A DNA stretch of 20,093 bases from Poteriospumella lacustris. Its lineage: Eukaryota; Sar; Chrysophyceae; Chromulinales; Dinobryaceae. The notes under the pieces were generated by a model. That model did not search any database and was not told where the DNA came from. It was given only the letters and a program-made list of their open reading frames with translations. The stretch's first letter is position 1; the number at the start of each line of letters is the position of its first letter. The translations under genes and the position numbers were made by a program. Below, piece after piece: positions 8,498-17,353 of this stretch. The stretch covers positions 1-20,093 of the forward strand of contig SMOI01000503.1 of NCBI GenBank assembly GCA_008000375.1, in the 5' to 3' direction.

Positions 8498-9060
8498 GAA
8501 TCAAAGCTAATCTGCGCAATCCGACGGCGTTTGCAGAGAAAGATCAGCTGCTGATTGAGATGGAGGCGTTATGTCAGCTGCAACCGCCTGGTCAACGGGA
8601 CACCGTTGTGGGTCAAGGCGATTTGACAGACATGTTTTGACAGACCATGGCGGTGTTGTGGCCGACGGGGATACGACCGCAGCGTGGCTATGATGGCACC
8701 ACGAGAGGGTGCGAGCATCGTCCATCGGTGGTGCGCTTATTATTCTTGTTGTGTCGGTACTCAGCCCACTGCCCGCTGTGGGGGTCAGAGCGGCACACAG
8801 CAAAAACAATACAACGCACCACCAATGGACGCTGCTCCAACAGTCGCGATGCCATCAGAAACAAACACGCGGCGGCCCTTCCTGGTCGGCCACAACATCG
8901 CTATGTTCAACCATAACAGATCGGTCAGCAAGCCTTTCGCTACAACGGAGGAGGCGGAGCACGGTCGAGGTAACGCAACGGCGGATGCAGCTGCGGTATC
9001 GCCTCCATCTCAAGCAAGAGCTTGTCGTTCTCTGCAAACACCATCAGATTTCTCAAATAC
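8498..9060. repeat. Long imperfect palindrome of B2
   Basis: It has the same architecture as the B1 palindrome, with AAAGCTAATCTGCGCAATC (8501) opposing the CAGATTTCTCAAATACGC side near 9044. The right arm is disturbed by the short AAACACCATCAGATTT duplication. A stop at 8638 breaks the plus-arm frame that is open in B1. Confidence 0.7.
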
Positions 9061-9229
9061 GCAAACACCATCAGATTTCAATGGGCGATTGCCAATCTTC
9101 CACGCTGCAACAGCCGCAGCTTGCAGCCCAATCGAACGTGTGTGGAGATAGCACCCGAATCGAACAACGGACTATCCCAATCTCAATTGTGATTTCTCGT
9201 TTGCAACTGGCTGTCATGATCAGAACATC

Positions 9230-9254
9230 TTTGACGCGTTCGTCAAATGCGTCA
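9230..9254. promoter_or_regulatory. TGACG-type dyad plus third half-site (B2)
   Basis: Same as B1: TTTGACG-CGTT-CGTCAAA followed by TGCGTCA at 9248-9254. Confidence 0.4.
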
Positions 9255-9389
9255 GGGTGTTGGAATCAGTCAAAGTCTCCACGGCGTCCATCGTTGATCG
9301 TTGATCGTTGATCGTTGAGCGAGCGTTGACCGGCAACCGCCGTCGGGGAGAGCGACCGCCGTCGTCATCGGCGCTTCATCGGATGTCGC

Positions 9390-9916
9390 ATTCCTTCACC
9401 GTAATCACAACGTCCAGCACAAGCCGCGAAGATGGGCCATCTCGCTCATGAACGAGTGACAGCGATCCTGGTCATTGATCATTTGCCTGGCCCTGATGCA
9501 CATGATATTCAGTATTCTATTGGCAGCGTCGCCCAGCAAGAGGGACAACTTTTGGAAGCAGTGTATGACGATGGACCGAAGGAGGCTTTGGTCGCAAAAT
9601 TGAGGGACACATGGTTCCAATTAAGTGCGAAAATTGTTGTTAAACCAGGCCATAGACATAGACACTGTAACGGTGACATAGACACTGAATTGCGCGTATT
9701 ACTATAGGCAAAGACGTGTCCTGCACCTATGGGGATGTGGATGGGGATGGGATGTGGGGTACGGTTCTACAGTGCTGACGGGTTGGGAAGGGGGGAGCTA
9801 ACATGGAAGCCAACAGCGACAGCCACGGTGACCGGTTCGTCGTCAAAGGGGAAAGGTGCATGTGGCGGCCTCCAGTGGGACGTAAGGAATCGACAAGAGA
9901 CAAGAGACAAGAGACA
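9390..9916 (-). repeat. Extended inverted tail segment in B2
   Basis: The first 348 bases equal the B1 inverted segment. The inversion then continues through the reverse complement of the C-tract/CTGTAGAA region (GTACGGTTCTACAGTG, 9760-9775) and the GTCTCTT tract (GACAAGAGACAAGAGACAAG). It then jumps back to the direct orientation at about 9917. The direct restart present in B1 is absent. Confidence 0.8.
9478..9636. other. Same insertion in B2
   Basis: This is an apparently unchanged copy of 3047-3205 at an offset of 6431, so the insertion predates the duplication of the A-B-A' block. Confidence 0.6.
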
Positions 9917-10127
9917 CTGCACTGCCCACACGGTGGTTTTGCCGACGCCTTGGGTGTCTGTCTTGCCGCGCAACACGTTATGCGTCGAGGGTATCCATCG
10001 CTTGCCGCTTTCTGCCACGTTGACAGTGCGGTGCGCTCTGAGCGACATGAACTAGCAGCAGCCGTGCAGGAGAAACCGCTGTCCGGCTTTGCCGATGTGG
10101 GGCTTTCTAACGCCTGCCGTTGGTGCC

Positions 10128-10317
10128 GTCGATGCGAACAGCACACGAGTGGTCGGGGAAATGAAAGCGAATCTGCGCAATCCGACGCTGCTTGAAGAAA
10201 AAGATCAGCTCTCGCTTGAAACTGCAGCTGACGTAACGCTGGTCTTTAATCTGCAAACGCCGTCGAAATGCGCATATTCGCTTGCATCCCCCAACCACTC
10301 GTGTCTTGTTTGCATCG
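10128..10317. repeat. Centre-deleted, nearly loopless palindrome of A4
   Basis: The left arm is 10128-10223 and the right arm follows directly to 10317. The junction is CTGCAGCTGACG. Reading the right arm backwards gives CGATGCAAACAAGACACGAG, against CGATGCGAACAGCACACGAG in the left arm, and similarity continues along roughly 95 bases. Relative to A2 the loop and inner arms (about 4067-4485) are missing. Confidence 0.85.
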
Positions 10318-10493
10318 TGGGCGGACGATAGAAGCGGCACGAGATTGAAACGTACCCAGTAGACGGTCAGGCGGCCAGCAGACGGTCGTACCCCCATCAC
10401 GTACCGACGTCGCTGGTCTCGAGACGACGACCGACGGCAACGATCAGAAACACCACCACGAGACCGGGACCCGTAGCTGAGCAGTGAAGCAGA

Positions 10494-10518
10494 AGCAGCA
10501 GCAGCAGCAGCAGCAGCA
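10494..10518 (+). repeat. AGC/CAG trinucleotide tract in A4
   Basis: About eight AGC units lie between the GTAAGT-like donor (minus strand) and TTCACTGCTCAG. If the minus-strand intron is real, the CTG tract lies inside it. Confidence 0.9.
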
Positions 10519-10643
10519 TGAAAGAGATGAACTTACTAAGAGTGGCGTGCGGTGGTAAGAAACGACCAACCACGACGTCGGCGGCTGTGTTGGTGGTGTT
10601 CGAATCCAGCAGCCGTATCGGCCGCCGCCACAGCCGCACCTAC

Positions 10644-10897
10644 CTCTGAGTCGTTCCATCGGACACAGTTCGACAAAGCAAAGGTTCATGCAGGGAACTG
10701 GGAAGCATACAGCAGTTGGGGCTCGTTGCAGACGTCACCCGTCCCTGTTCCACTACCCGAGCGGTCGCGTGATCGAAAGGTGTCGGGCGAAAGACGTTTG
10801 AGGTAGGTGCGACTGCTGCAACTGATACCGCTAATGTACCATCAGGGAACCCATCTACAGATGACGTACAGTGATAGTTTCGTGGGAAGAGAATCAT
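10644..10897 (-). pseudogene. Exon-like block, divergent copy in A4
   Basis: The same frame is legible (VAPTSNVFRPTPFDHATARV, MLPSSLHEPLLCRTVSDG). A 12-nt deletion removes four codons between VEQGRVT and ATSPNCC without changing frame. The donor GAG/GTAGGT is kept at 10646-10638. The upstream acceptor is not recognisable. A GTAAGT box lies near 10533 on the minus strand and is followed by a CTG tract and TTCACTGCTCAG. Confidence 0.35.
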
Positions 10898-11022
10898 TCA
10901 GCCAATCACATCGCTGAACGAACAAAGAGCGAATAAACAACTGTCAAACTTTTCTGTCTCATTCGCTGACCACCCCAATCAAATGTGATTTCTCGTGTGC
11001 ATCATCAGATCATTTGACTTGT

Positions 11023-11040
11023 AAGTCAAATTGGTGTTGG
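11023..11040. promoter_or_regulatory. Perfect 8-bp-arm dyad (A4)
   Basis: TTTGACTT-GT-AAGTCAAA is fully symmetric. The third half-site is absent. The symmetry is tighter here than in other copies although the surrounding monomer is the most diverged. Confidence 0.4.
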
Positions 11041-11087
11041 AACAAGTCAAAATCTCAACGGCGTCCGTTGTCGTTGAGCGTCCGTGG

Positions 11088-11107
11088 TCGATCGATCGAT
11101 CGATCGA
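11088..11107. repeat. (TCGA)5 self-complementary tract
   Basis: Five perfect tandem TCGA units sit in the degenerate tail of the last monomer, at the place where other monomers have GGGTCGATGAGGGAGAGCG. Confidence 0.95.
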
Positions 11108-11222
11108 TGAGGGAGAGCGACCGCCATCGTCCTCATGCACCCGACTCTTTGTCTTATGTCGTATGTCGGATGTCGTCATGTCCACACCTTCCTTCAGCAG
11201 ACAAACGACAAACTACACTTAC

Positions 11223-11229
11223 TATAAAA
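11223..11229 (+). promoter_or_regulatory. TATA-like box upstream of the large ORF
   Basis: TATAAAA lies about 190 bp before the ATG at 11420, just past the end of the array. Position and sequence suit a TATA box with a 5' leader of roughly 160 nt, but a 7-mer is weak evidence. The leader contains a CGTCGTCGTC/GCCGCCGCC tract (11281-11308). Confidence 0.3.
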
Positions 11230-11419
11230 CCTACACAGTGTAGGATATGTAGAAACATCTGGGGCGGCAGCGGTTAGGCTTCGTCGTCGTCTGCCGCCGC
11301 CGCCGCTGCTGCGACTTTTTTGCGGAACCAAACTGATTTTGCGTATTGCTCACAAACGACTCAAGTTGATTTCCTCCGTCGATTGGCTATAGTAGTGAGA
11401 CAACAAACAGCGAAGGCAC

Positions 11420-14400
11420 ATGGCGTCGCGTGTCACTTCGTCGTCGCGGGTCGTCGTCGTCGCCGAGCCACCTCTCGACGACGATGCGCCACCCGACGAC
11501 GACTCTCCTACTACCACAACAGCGGAAGCCATTTTCAATGTTATCGACCGCTGTGAGCGGTTCGTTGCCCACGAATCGGACGGCGAGACGCCCAAAGGGC
11601 CGTTCGCGGCGTCGGACGGGCTCGTGCTGCTGTTGGGCGACGCGACGAGCCACGCAGCGCTGATCGCCGCCTTGCAGCCAGATGCCACCGTGTATCATTG
11701 CCCCTGGTGCAACGAATCGCCCGCGGAACACGCACCGGGAGCCGTTCTGACCGCCGCCCTGGTCGCCGACCCCGCCGCACCGACGCGCCGCGCCCTGACG
11801 CTGCTGTCGATGCCGCCGTCGCTGCTGCTCCCGTCGCCTGACGACGAGACGCTCGCTGTCACCCGTGACGACGATGCCACCGACGACGACGACGCGGCGC
11901 GGCTGGCGGCCTTCGGTGTCGAATACGCCGCCAGTCGCCTGCTACAGCGCCACTCGTCGCCGGCGACGCGGCTGCGCGGCGTCTGCGTCACCGTCGCGTA
12001 CCCGACGCTGCTCGCCAACGCCGCCCAGTGCGTCGCAACGTGTCTCGCGCAGCTCCGCCGGGTCCATCGGCTGCTCGCGCGGCGCTTCACCGTCGCCAGC
12101 GGCGGTGCCACAGCAACCGTCGCCGCCGCCGCAGCGACCGTCGCGTTGCTCGTGACGCAGCCGCCGTCGCACGTGACCCGCGACGACCTGCGCCATTTGC
12201 TGCGCGAGGGCAGCGGCCGCGTTTTCCCTCGCCACGGCGGCGGTGGCGGCGAGGCGACGGAGCCGCTGCCGCTGTTCACCGGCCGCGGCGGCGGCAGCGG
12301 CGGAGCGACCGTCGCCGACTGGTGGCTCAGCAGCGTCGTCGCCCACGTCGACGCCCTCCCCACCGCCGCCTCGGCAGTGCCACCGGTGGCCCCGTCGGCG
12401 GCTACGCGGACGGCACCCGCCGCCGCCGCCGCCGCTGCCCGTCGCAGCAGCAGCGTCAGCGGTTGGTCCGTCGCCAGTCGCGCGGCGCTGTTCGCGACGC
12501 AGGCGCGCGACAGTTTCGCCAAAGCGACGACGAAGCCCACCGCCATCGCCACCGCCGCCGCCGCTGGCGCTGACGGCGACGTTGGCCGTGACGGTGACGG
12601 TACCGGCGACGAGGAGGCGACGAGGCGGTGGAGCCGCCGCCTCTTCGCCCTCGCCGCCGGCGACACGTGGCGCCTGCTACGGCGGCCTCGCGACACCGGT
12701 GGCAGCGACAGCGGCGGCAGCGGGGACACCGAAGGCGGCGGCGGCGCGTTGAGTGCGTCGGTGTCGCGGTGGCTGTCGCGTGCGCTGTCGGTGGCGTCGT
12801 ATGCGGCGCCGCGAGTGGCCGCGTTGACGGCGGCGGCGCGGCGCTTGGCGTCGGTGCCCCTCGACGGCGACGTCGACGATGGCGACACCGACGACGGCGA
12901 AGACGCCGCCGCGTGGCGCGAGGTGTCGCGACACGTGTCGCGTCTGTGTCGCGAGCGGCGGTGTCTCGACGCGGCGGTGGCCGTGGCCGACGGTGGCGGT
13001 GTCGCGGGCCTCGCGACACTGTGCGACACGCTCGAGAAGGAGCTGCTGCTCTGGTGGGTCGCGACGGCCGAGCGCCAGCTGTGTCGCGGCGCCGCGCCCT
13101 CCGCCTCCGACGACGACTGCGCCGACCAACGCGCCACAGACCGCGACGGCGACGGCGACAGCGACGGCGACGGTGACGGTGTCGCGACACCGCCGCCGCG
13201 GTCCGCGACACACCAACGCGACACACCCACTCCACCGTCGCCTTTGCCGCCGACGGTCGCGACGCCGCCGGCGGCGTGGCACCGGCTGCAGCGCCTCGCG
13301 ACACAGCTCTTCGCCCTCGACAGCGACGGTGTCTCGGACGGCGACGCGTCGGTGTCGTGGACGGCGGCCATCGCGGGTCACGTGTTGACGCACTACGCCG
13401 CCGCCCACGCGACACAGCGCCGCCAACGCCGCCGCACCGCGCGGCTCACGCGCCAACTCGCCGCCGCGACGCGGTCGCTGCGACAGCTCAGTGCAGGCGG
13501 CGGCAGCGGCGGCAGCGGCGGCTCCAGCCCAACGCCACCGTCGCTGCCACCGCCGCAGCTGCCAGTGGAGACACACCGCGACACAGACGCCGCCGTGGCG
13601 ACGGAGGCGACGGAGACGGCGACGGCGACGCGGCGGAGTCCCCGTCGCCCGTCGCTGACGCTCGACACGACCGTCGCCAGCGACGACGACGGCGACGCCG
13701 ACGTCGACCACCGTCGCGACACACGGCGACCCACCGAGACACAGGCGGCGACAGGGGCGGCGACACAGGCGACAGGGGCGGCGGTCGGTGGCGGGCCGCG
13801 GCTGTCGACGACGTCGCTGCTGTCGTCGCTGCTGTCGCTGTCGTTCGACGAAGAGTGGCACGACGGCGACACGCTCGACGACACCGACGGCGACGGCGGG
13901 GGCCTCGTGCCACACGCGACACAGCAGCCGCAGCAGCAGCGGCGGCCGTCGGCGCTGCGGTCATTGGAGCGGTCGGCGTCGCGGGAAGAGCTCGACGAGG
14001 CGGCGGCGCTGCTCGCGTCGCTGCTGGCGCTGTCGCCGCTGCCGCCGACGCCCACCGCGCGACACAGCGGCGACGGTGGCGACACAGCCAACGGTAACGG
14101 TGACGGTAACGGCGCCGACAGCGACGGCGACAGCGACCCGCTGCGCCGCGGCCGGCGGCACGTCGTCAGCGTCCCGAAACACGTCAAATTCACCTTCGAC
14201 GGCCACAGCGATGGCAGGACACAGCCGCGACACGCCGCGGTGGCGTCGGCGGCGCCGCTGACCACGACCGCCGCTGCCACCGCCGCGTCACGTGGCAGCG
14301 CCGGTGGCGGTGGCGGTGGCGGTGGGCGACCGACGTCGCTGCCGCAGAAGTCGCGGTCCTTTTGGCTCGCGACACCACCGCGACCCACCGCGACACAGCC

Positions 14401-16279
14401 GCAGCGTGTCGCCCACCAGCCGGCGTCGCGACACCCCGCGACACAGAAGACGACGACGACTGCGGCGGTGGCGGCAGTGGTGTCGCGGTCGGCGCCGTCG
14501 ACGCCGCTCGGCAGCGTCGCACCGCCGCCGAATTTCTTCCGCGACCCGCCGACGACGACGACGGTCCCTGTCGCGGCCTCCGCCTCGGCGCCTGCCACAG
14601 ACGCGACACAATCACAGGAGACACCGCCGCAGGAGACACCGACGACGACGGCGGCGGACGGTGGAGGGGACGAGGGTGTGTCGGTGCGCAGCGTCTCGAC
14701 GACGTCGACGGCCACCGCTTCCACCGCCGCCACGGCGACGGCAACGGCGACGGCCCCCGCAGCGACGGCGCCGTTCACCTTCGCGGCGCTGGCGACGATG
14801 GCCGCGCGACACGGGCCCCAGGCCACCGCGAGACACGCCACCGCCACCGCGACAGCGACACCGCCTACCGCCGCGACACAGCCACCGAAGCCGCTGGTGG
14901 CCGCGGTGCACGTGGCGATGCGACAGCCACCGCCGCCGACGACGACGACACACGCGGCGACACACGCGGCGACACCGCCGCAGCTGTCGCTGCGTTTCGC
15001 CGCGACGTCGCTGTCGCCGACGCGTCGACCACCACCGCCGCCGTCGCTGCACGCGACACAGCCGCCGCTCTACGTGACACAGCCGCCGCAGCTGTCGCAG
15101 CGGGGCTCGTCGTCGCAGCGATTCGCCGCGACACAGCCACTGCACGCGGCACGGCCGCTGCCCCCGACCAGCCCCGCGACACGTGTCCCGTCGCCGCAGA
15201 AGTCGCGTGCCGCACCGTCGGCGTCACCGTCGCGTGGGTCACCGTCGCGTGGGTCACCGCCGGCGCGTGCGACACCAACGCGCCGCTCGCCCCCACCGCG
15301 ATCCGCCGCTGCCGCCATGGCGACCACGACACCGCCGCCTCTCGCGACACACCCCGCGACACACCCCGCGGCGGCCGTGTCCCCACCGCCACCGCCACCG
15401 CCACAGCCGCTGCCTCAGCCGCCGCTGCCGTTGCCGTTGCCGTTGGCGTCGCTGCCACCGCCACCGCCGCGCGCGGTGATCGCGACGCTGCCGTACGCGG
15501 CGCAGGTCGCCTACTACGAAACGCTGCACGCGCAGCGCCGCGTGCTGCAGGAGCAACAGGCCGCGCTCCAGCGACTGCTCCAGCGCCACCCGTCGCCCCC
15601 ACCGCCGCAGCAGCAGGCGACGCTGTCAGCGACGCTGCAGCTCGATTGGCAGCCGTCGCAGCCGCAGCCGCAGCCGCAGCCGCAGCCGCTGGCCGCGTGG
15701 CAGTCGGTGGGGCTGCTCTCGCCGCCCGCGACACCCGCCGGCTACCAGCAACGCTCCACCGCGCGACCCGCCGCCGCCACTGCCGCCGCCACCACCGCCG
15801 CCGCTGCCTTTGCGACACACCGCGACACCGACCGCGCCGTGTCGCCGACGTCGACGCTGTCGTCCGCCCCGACGCTGCTGCTGCCCTCGCAGCGCTTCTC
15901 GGCGACCTACGCGTCACCGCCTCGGACGCACTCGCGGCCTCTGGCGACCACCGCCGCGACCAAACCGCCGCCGCCAACGCCAACGCCAACGCCGCTGGCC
16001 ATGACCATCGCCGTGCCACAGCCACAGCCACAGCCGCAGCCACAGCCGCTGTCGCGTGCGAAGCCCTCCGCCGTGACCTTTACCGACCGCCCCGTCGCCG
16101 TCGGCACCGTCAACGGTAGCGGTAACGGCAACGGCAGCGGTGCCGGCGGCGATGGTACAGCGACCACGACGACACCGTCACCGCCGCCGCCGCCGGTGCC
16201 GCTGGTGCTGCGGACGATCGTCATGGGCAGCGCACCGCGCCGACGACCGCGTCGCGGCGCCTCTGCCCCCCGCAAGTGA
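11420..16279 (+). CDS. Large low-complexity protein, 1,619 aa, function unknown
   Basis: This is a single uninterrupted frame with strong G/C third positions. The start at 11420 (CACATGG) is the first in-frame ATG and has a purine-free but G+4 context. No family is recognised. Residues 1-30 are acidic/Ser-rich. Residues about 35-225 look folded, with hydrophobic helices and one HCPWC cysteine pair at 93-97. Residues about 240-310 (TVALLVTQPPSHVTRDDLRH; ATVADWWLSSVVAHVDALP) and about 460-560 (VSRWLSRALSVASYAAPRVA; LEKELLLWWVATAERQL) are also ordered. These ordered parts are separated by Gly/Ser/Asp-rich linkers. From about residue 690 the chain is mostly Pro, Ala, Thr, Gln and Ser. It contains a short island HVKFTFDGHSDG near 920, a coiled-coil-like helix (AQVAYYETLHAQRRVLQEQQ) near 1360 and QPQPQP runs near 1415 and 1535. 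No signal peptide or membrane span is visible. A scaffold or regulatory role is only a guess. A truncated paralogue starts at 18895. Confidence 0.75.
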   Translation: MASRVTSSSRVVVVAEPPLDDDAPPDDDSPTTTTAEAIFNVIDRCERFVAHESDGETPKGPFAASDGLVLLLGDATSHAALIAALQPDATVYHCPWCNESPAEHAPGAVLTAALVADPAAPTRRALTLLSMPPSLLLPSPDDETLAVTRDDDATDDDDAARLAAFGVEYAASRLLQRHSSPATRLRGVCVTVAYPTLLANAAQCVATCLAQLRRVHRLLARRFTVASGGATATVAAAAATVALLVTQPPSHVTRDDLRHLLREGSGRVFPRHGGGGGEATEPLPLFTGRGGGSGGATVADWWLSSVVAHVDALPTAASAVPPVAPSAATRTAPAAAAAAARRSSSVSGWSVASRAALFATQARDSFAKATTKPTAIATAAAAGADGDVGRDGDGTGDEEATRRWSRRLFALAAGDTWRLLRRPRDTGGSDSGGSGDTEGGGGALSASVSRWLSRALSVASYAAPRVAALTAAARRLASVPLDGDVDDGDTDDGEDAAAWREVSRHVSRLCRERRCLDAAVAVADGGGVAGLATLCDTLEKELLLWWVATAERQLCRGAAPSASDDDCADQRATDRDGDGDSDGDGDGVATPPPRSATHQRDTPTPPSPLPPTVATPPAAWHRLQRLATQLFALDSDGVSDGDASVSWTAAIAGHVLTHYAAAHATQRRQRRRTARLTRQLAAATRSLRQLSAGGGSGGSGGSSPTPPSLPPPQLPVETHRDTDAAVATEATETATATRRSPRRPSLTLDTTVASDDDGDADVDHRRDTRRPTETQAATGAATQATGAAVGGGPRLSTTSLLSSLLSLSFDEEWHDGDTLDDTDGDGGGLVPHATQQPQQQRRPSALRSLERSASREELDEAAALLASLLALSPLPPTPTARHSGDGGDTANGNGDGNGADSDGDSDPLRRGRRHVVSVPKHVKFTFDGHSDGRTQPRHAAVASAAPLTTTAAATAASRGSAGGGGGGGGRPTSLPQKSRSFWLATPPRPTATQPQRVAHQPASRHPATQKTTTTAAVAAVVSRSAPSTPLGSVAPPPNFFRDPPTTTTVPVAASASAPATDATQSQETPPQETPTTTAADGGGDEGVSVRSVSTTSTATASTAATATATATAPAATAPFTFAALATMAARHGPQATARHATATATATPPTAATQPPKPLVAAVHVAMRQPPPPTTTTHAATHAATPPQLSLRFAATSLSPTRRPPPPPSLHATQPPLYVTQPPQLSQRGSSSQRFAATQPLHAARPLPPTSPATRVPSPQKSRAAPSASPSRGSPSRGSPPARATPTRRSPPPRSAAAAMATTTPPPLATHPATHPAAAVSPPPPPPPQPLPQPPLPLPLPLASLPPPPPRAVIATLPYAAQVAYYETLHAQRRVLQEQQAALQRLLQRHPSPPPPQQQATLSATLQLDWQPSQPQPQPQPQPLAAWQSVGLLSPPATPAGYQQRSTARPAAATAAATTAAAAFATHRDTDRAVSPTSTLSSAPTLLLPSQRFSATYASPPRTHSRPLATTAATKPPPPTPTPTPLAMTIAVPQPQPQPQPQPLSRAKPSAVTFTDRPVAVGTVNGSGNGNGSGAGGDGTATTTTPSPPPPPVPLVLRTIVMGSAPRRRPRRGASAPRK
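12923..12934. other. 12-bp perfect palindrome GTGTCGCGACAC inside the large ORF
   Basis: This is the clearest joined form of a word (GCGACAC and its complement GTGTCGC) found more than thirty times in the ORF. It is kept in the paralogue at 19717-19728. Confidence 0.7.
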
Positions 16280-17353
16280 CGGCTACAGAGAGTTTTTTCC
16301 TCGGTGTCCTGCGTGTCTCCTCGCCTCCCCCTCCCGTCTGCCGTGTGTGTGTGTGTCGTGGGTGTCGTATGCCCGTTTCACTTTTGTTTCGTTTCGGGTG
16401 GCCCCTCGCCTCTGCTCCTCTCACCGCTCTCCTCGGGGCCTAAGTACCTACCTCGCTCACCCGTCTCTCACATCTGTGCAGTACACCCACCGCGTTAGCT
16501 CGGTGTTCGCTTGTGGTGTCGGCGATGGCAACGGTGACGGTGTCGGTGGCGCGTGCTGTGGTCGGTGTCAGTGGCGCGCTCCCTCTGTGTCTTTTTGCGT
16601 CTCTTCATGTCTGTGTCTGTGTGTCTTTGGCTGGTTGCAGTGCTTGATTGCAAACCACTGTCGATTGAAATGGATCTCTTCGCGTGCGGTTGCAGTTGTA
16701 GCGTGCTGTGCGGCTGGGTGTAAACGAAGCAGACGCTTCTCTCTCAAAGTGTCTGTGTCTGTGTTGTCTGTGTCGCTGTCTCTCTCTCTCTCTGTTTGGT
16801 CTGTGGGTGTTCTTCTGCTCTCTCCGAGAAGCCGCCGCAAATGAATGGGAAACCATGAAGTAGGGAAGCGCCGCGGCGTCAGTAAAGCCTTCCGTCGTAT
16901 GCGCCTCCGCCGGCTGCATACATATACATACATACAGTTCTGCCGTCTGCACGCATATACACCAACTGTACCTTCGGCCCCACTGTTCCGCCGTCCCATC
17001 GGTCGTGGCGACAAGCTCTGTTGGTCGGCGTCCAGGGATCGACTTCGACGCGTTGGTGTGGTAGGAATGGAGAGGCGGCACACGCGAGACGTTAGCCGTA
17101 ACCAACGCCAGCGGCCGGCATCGTTGTCATCACCAGCTGCGTCAGCTGTGATGAAGCTTGGAATTGGAAGATCACAACGACCAACCTTCTCGTCTCTTCT
17201 ATGTGTGTAGAGTCTCTTCTGTTGTTTGAAGTGAAGTGATAGGAAAGCAGGTGGGAACAAGGTGAGACGGTTGGTGCCAGGTATTGTTTGCATAGTCAGT
17301 TATTGTGTTTTTCTTCTCTCATGACTTCTTTTTTCTGGAAACCGTCTTGCCTC
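16280..17353. other. Low-complexity stretch without a convincing gene
   Basis: This follows the stop of the large ORF. It is rich in T, C and TG/TCTG runs: (TG) near 16344, TGTCTGTGTCTGTG near 16609 and 16752, and (TC)n near 16781-16793. Two pyrimidine tracts end in splice-acceptor-like CAG: plus TCTTTGGCTGGTTGCAG ending 16640, and minus CACTTCACTTCAAACAACAG near 17217. The open frames here, including a 241-codon minus frame (17293 to 16568), translate these simple repeats and are not called. It probably holds 3' untranslated and spacer sequence. Confidence 0.6.
17127..17154. other. Short inverted repeat, hairpin-like
   Basis: TCATCACCAGCTG and CAGCTGTGATGA flank CGT, with one bulged G. This could be a hairpin in RNA or an E-box-type pair of CAGCTG sites. 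A terminator role cannot be judged. Confidence 0.35.

Larger units (their letters stand above)
8446..10100 (+). repeat. Monomer B2 (B-type, counterpart of B1)
   Basis: Same architecture as B1 up to about 9737, and 9130-9737 appears identical to 2700-3306. After that B2 differs: the inverted tail segment runs on to about 9916 (CGACAAGAGACAAGAGACAA, reverse complement of the GTCTCTT tract) before returning to direct orientation at GCACTGCCCACACGG. B1 instead restarts the tail in direct orientation. B2 also has a small tandem duplication of AAACACCATCAGATTT near 9034-9078. Confidence 0.85.
1..11270. repeat. Complex higher-order repeat array, six monomers (A1-B1-A2-A3-B2-A4)
   Basis: Six related monomers follow one another in the same orientation. 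Landmarks that recur are a GATGCGAA(C/A)(A)GCACACG-like box near 34, 2084, 3978, 6149, 8469 and 10128; GAACTAGCAGCAG near 2025, 3897, 6066, 8388 and 10048; and ATAGGTGCAGGACACGTC near 1751, 3621, 5757 and 8108. A1 matches A3, B1 matches B2 and A2 matches A4 better than they match other monomers, giving a trimeric higher-order repeat at an offset of about 6.1-6.4 kb. The array breaks down after about 11,040 into unique DNA before the large ORF. It probably continues to the left, because the window opens inside a monomer. Monomer edges are approximate. Confidence 0.9.
10101..11270 (+). repeat. Monomer A4 (A'-type, divergent terminal unit)
   Basis: It shares its opening with A2 but the palindrome has lost its centre (10128-10317). 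The exon-like block is 12 bases shorter. A CAG/CTG tract sits in the intron-like part (10494-10518). The dyad is perfect (11023-11040) but the third half-site is missing. The tail degenerates into a (TCGA)5 tract and then unique sequence. Higher divergence at an array edge is expected where homogenisation is weak. Confidence 0.8.

Noticed and set aside
1-11270. An intact transposon or retroelement in the array
   Set aside because: No reverse transcriptase, integrase or transposase motifs and no consistent target-site duplications around monomers were seen. A foldback-element origin remains only a possibility.
11695-13371. Long minus-strand open frames opposite the giant ORF (558, 484 and 412 codons)
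   Set aside because: They are antisense shadows. GC-rich third positions remove stops on the other strand, and the peptides are Arg/Ser/Ala monotony. The plus frame alone has an ordered N-terminal region and frame-keeping indels in the paralogue.
14362-16119. A 585-codon plus-strand frame overlapping the giant ORF
   Set aside because: It is a shifted shadow full of RDT/DTA repeats created by the GCGACAC word, and it lacks a start or domain of its own.
16568-17293. A 241-codon minus-strand frame after the giant ORF
   Set aside because: Much of it translates TC and TGTC simple repeats (TERERDSDTDNTDTDT). It begins in a pyrimidine tract that looks like a splice acceptor. Coding cannot be excluded for 17000-17210 but is unsupported.
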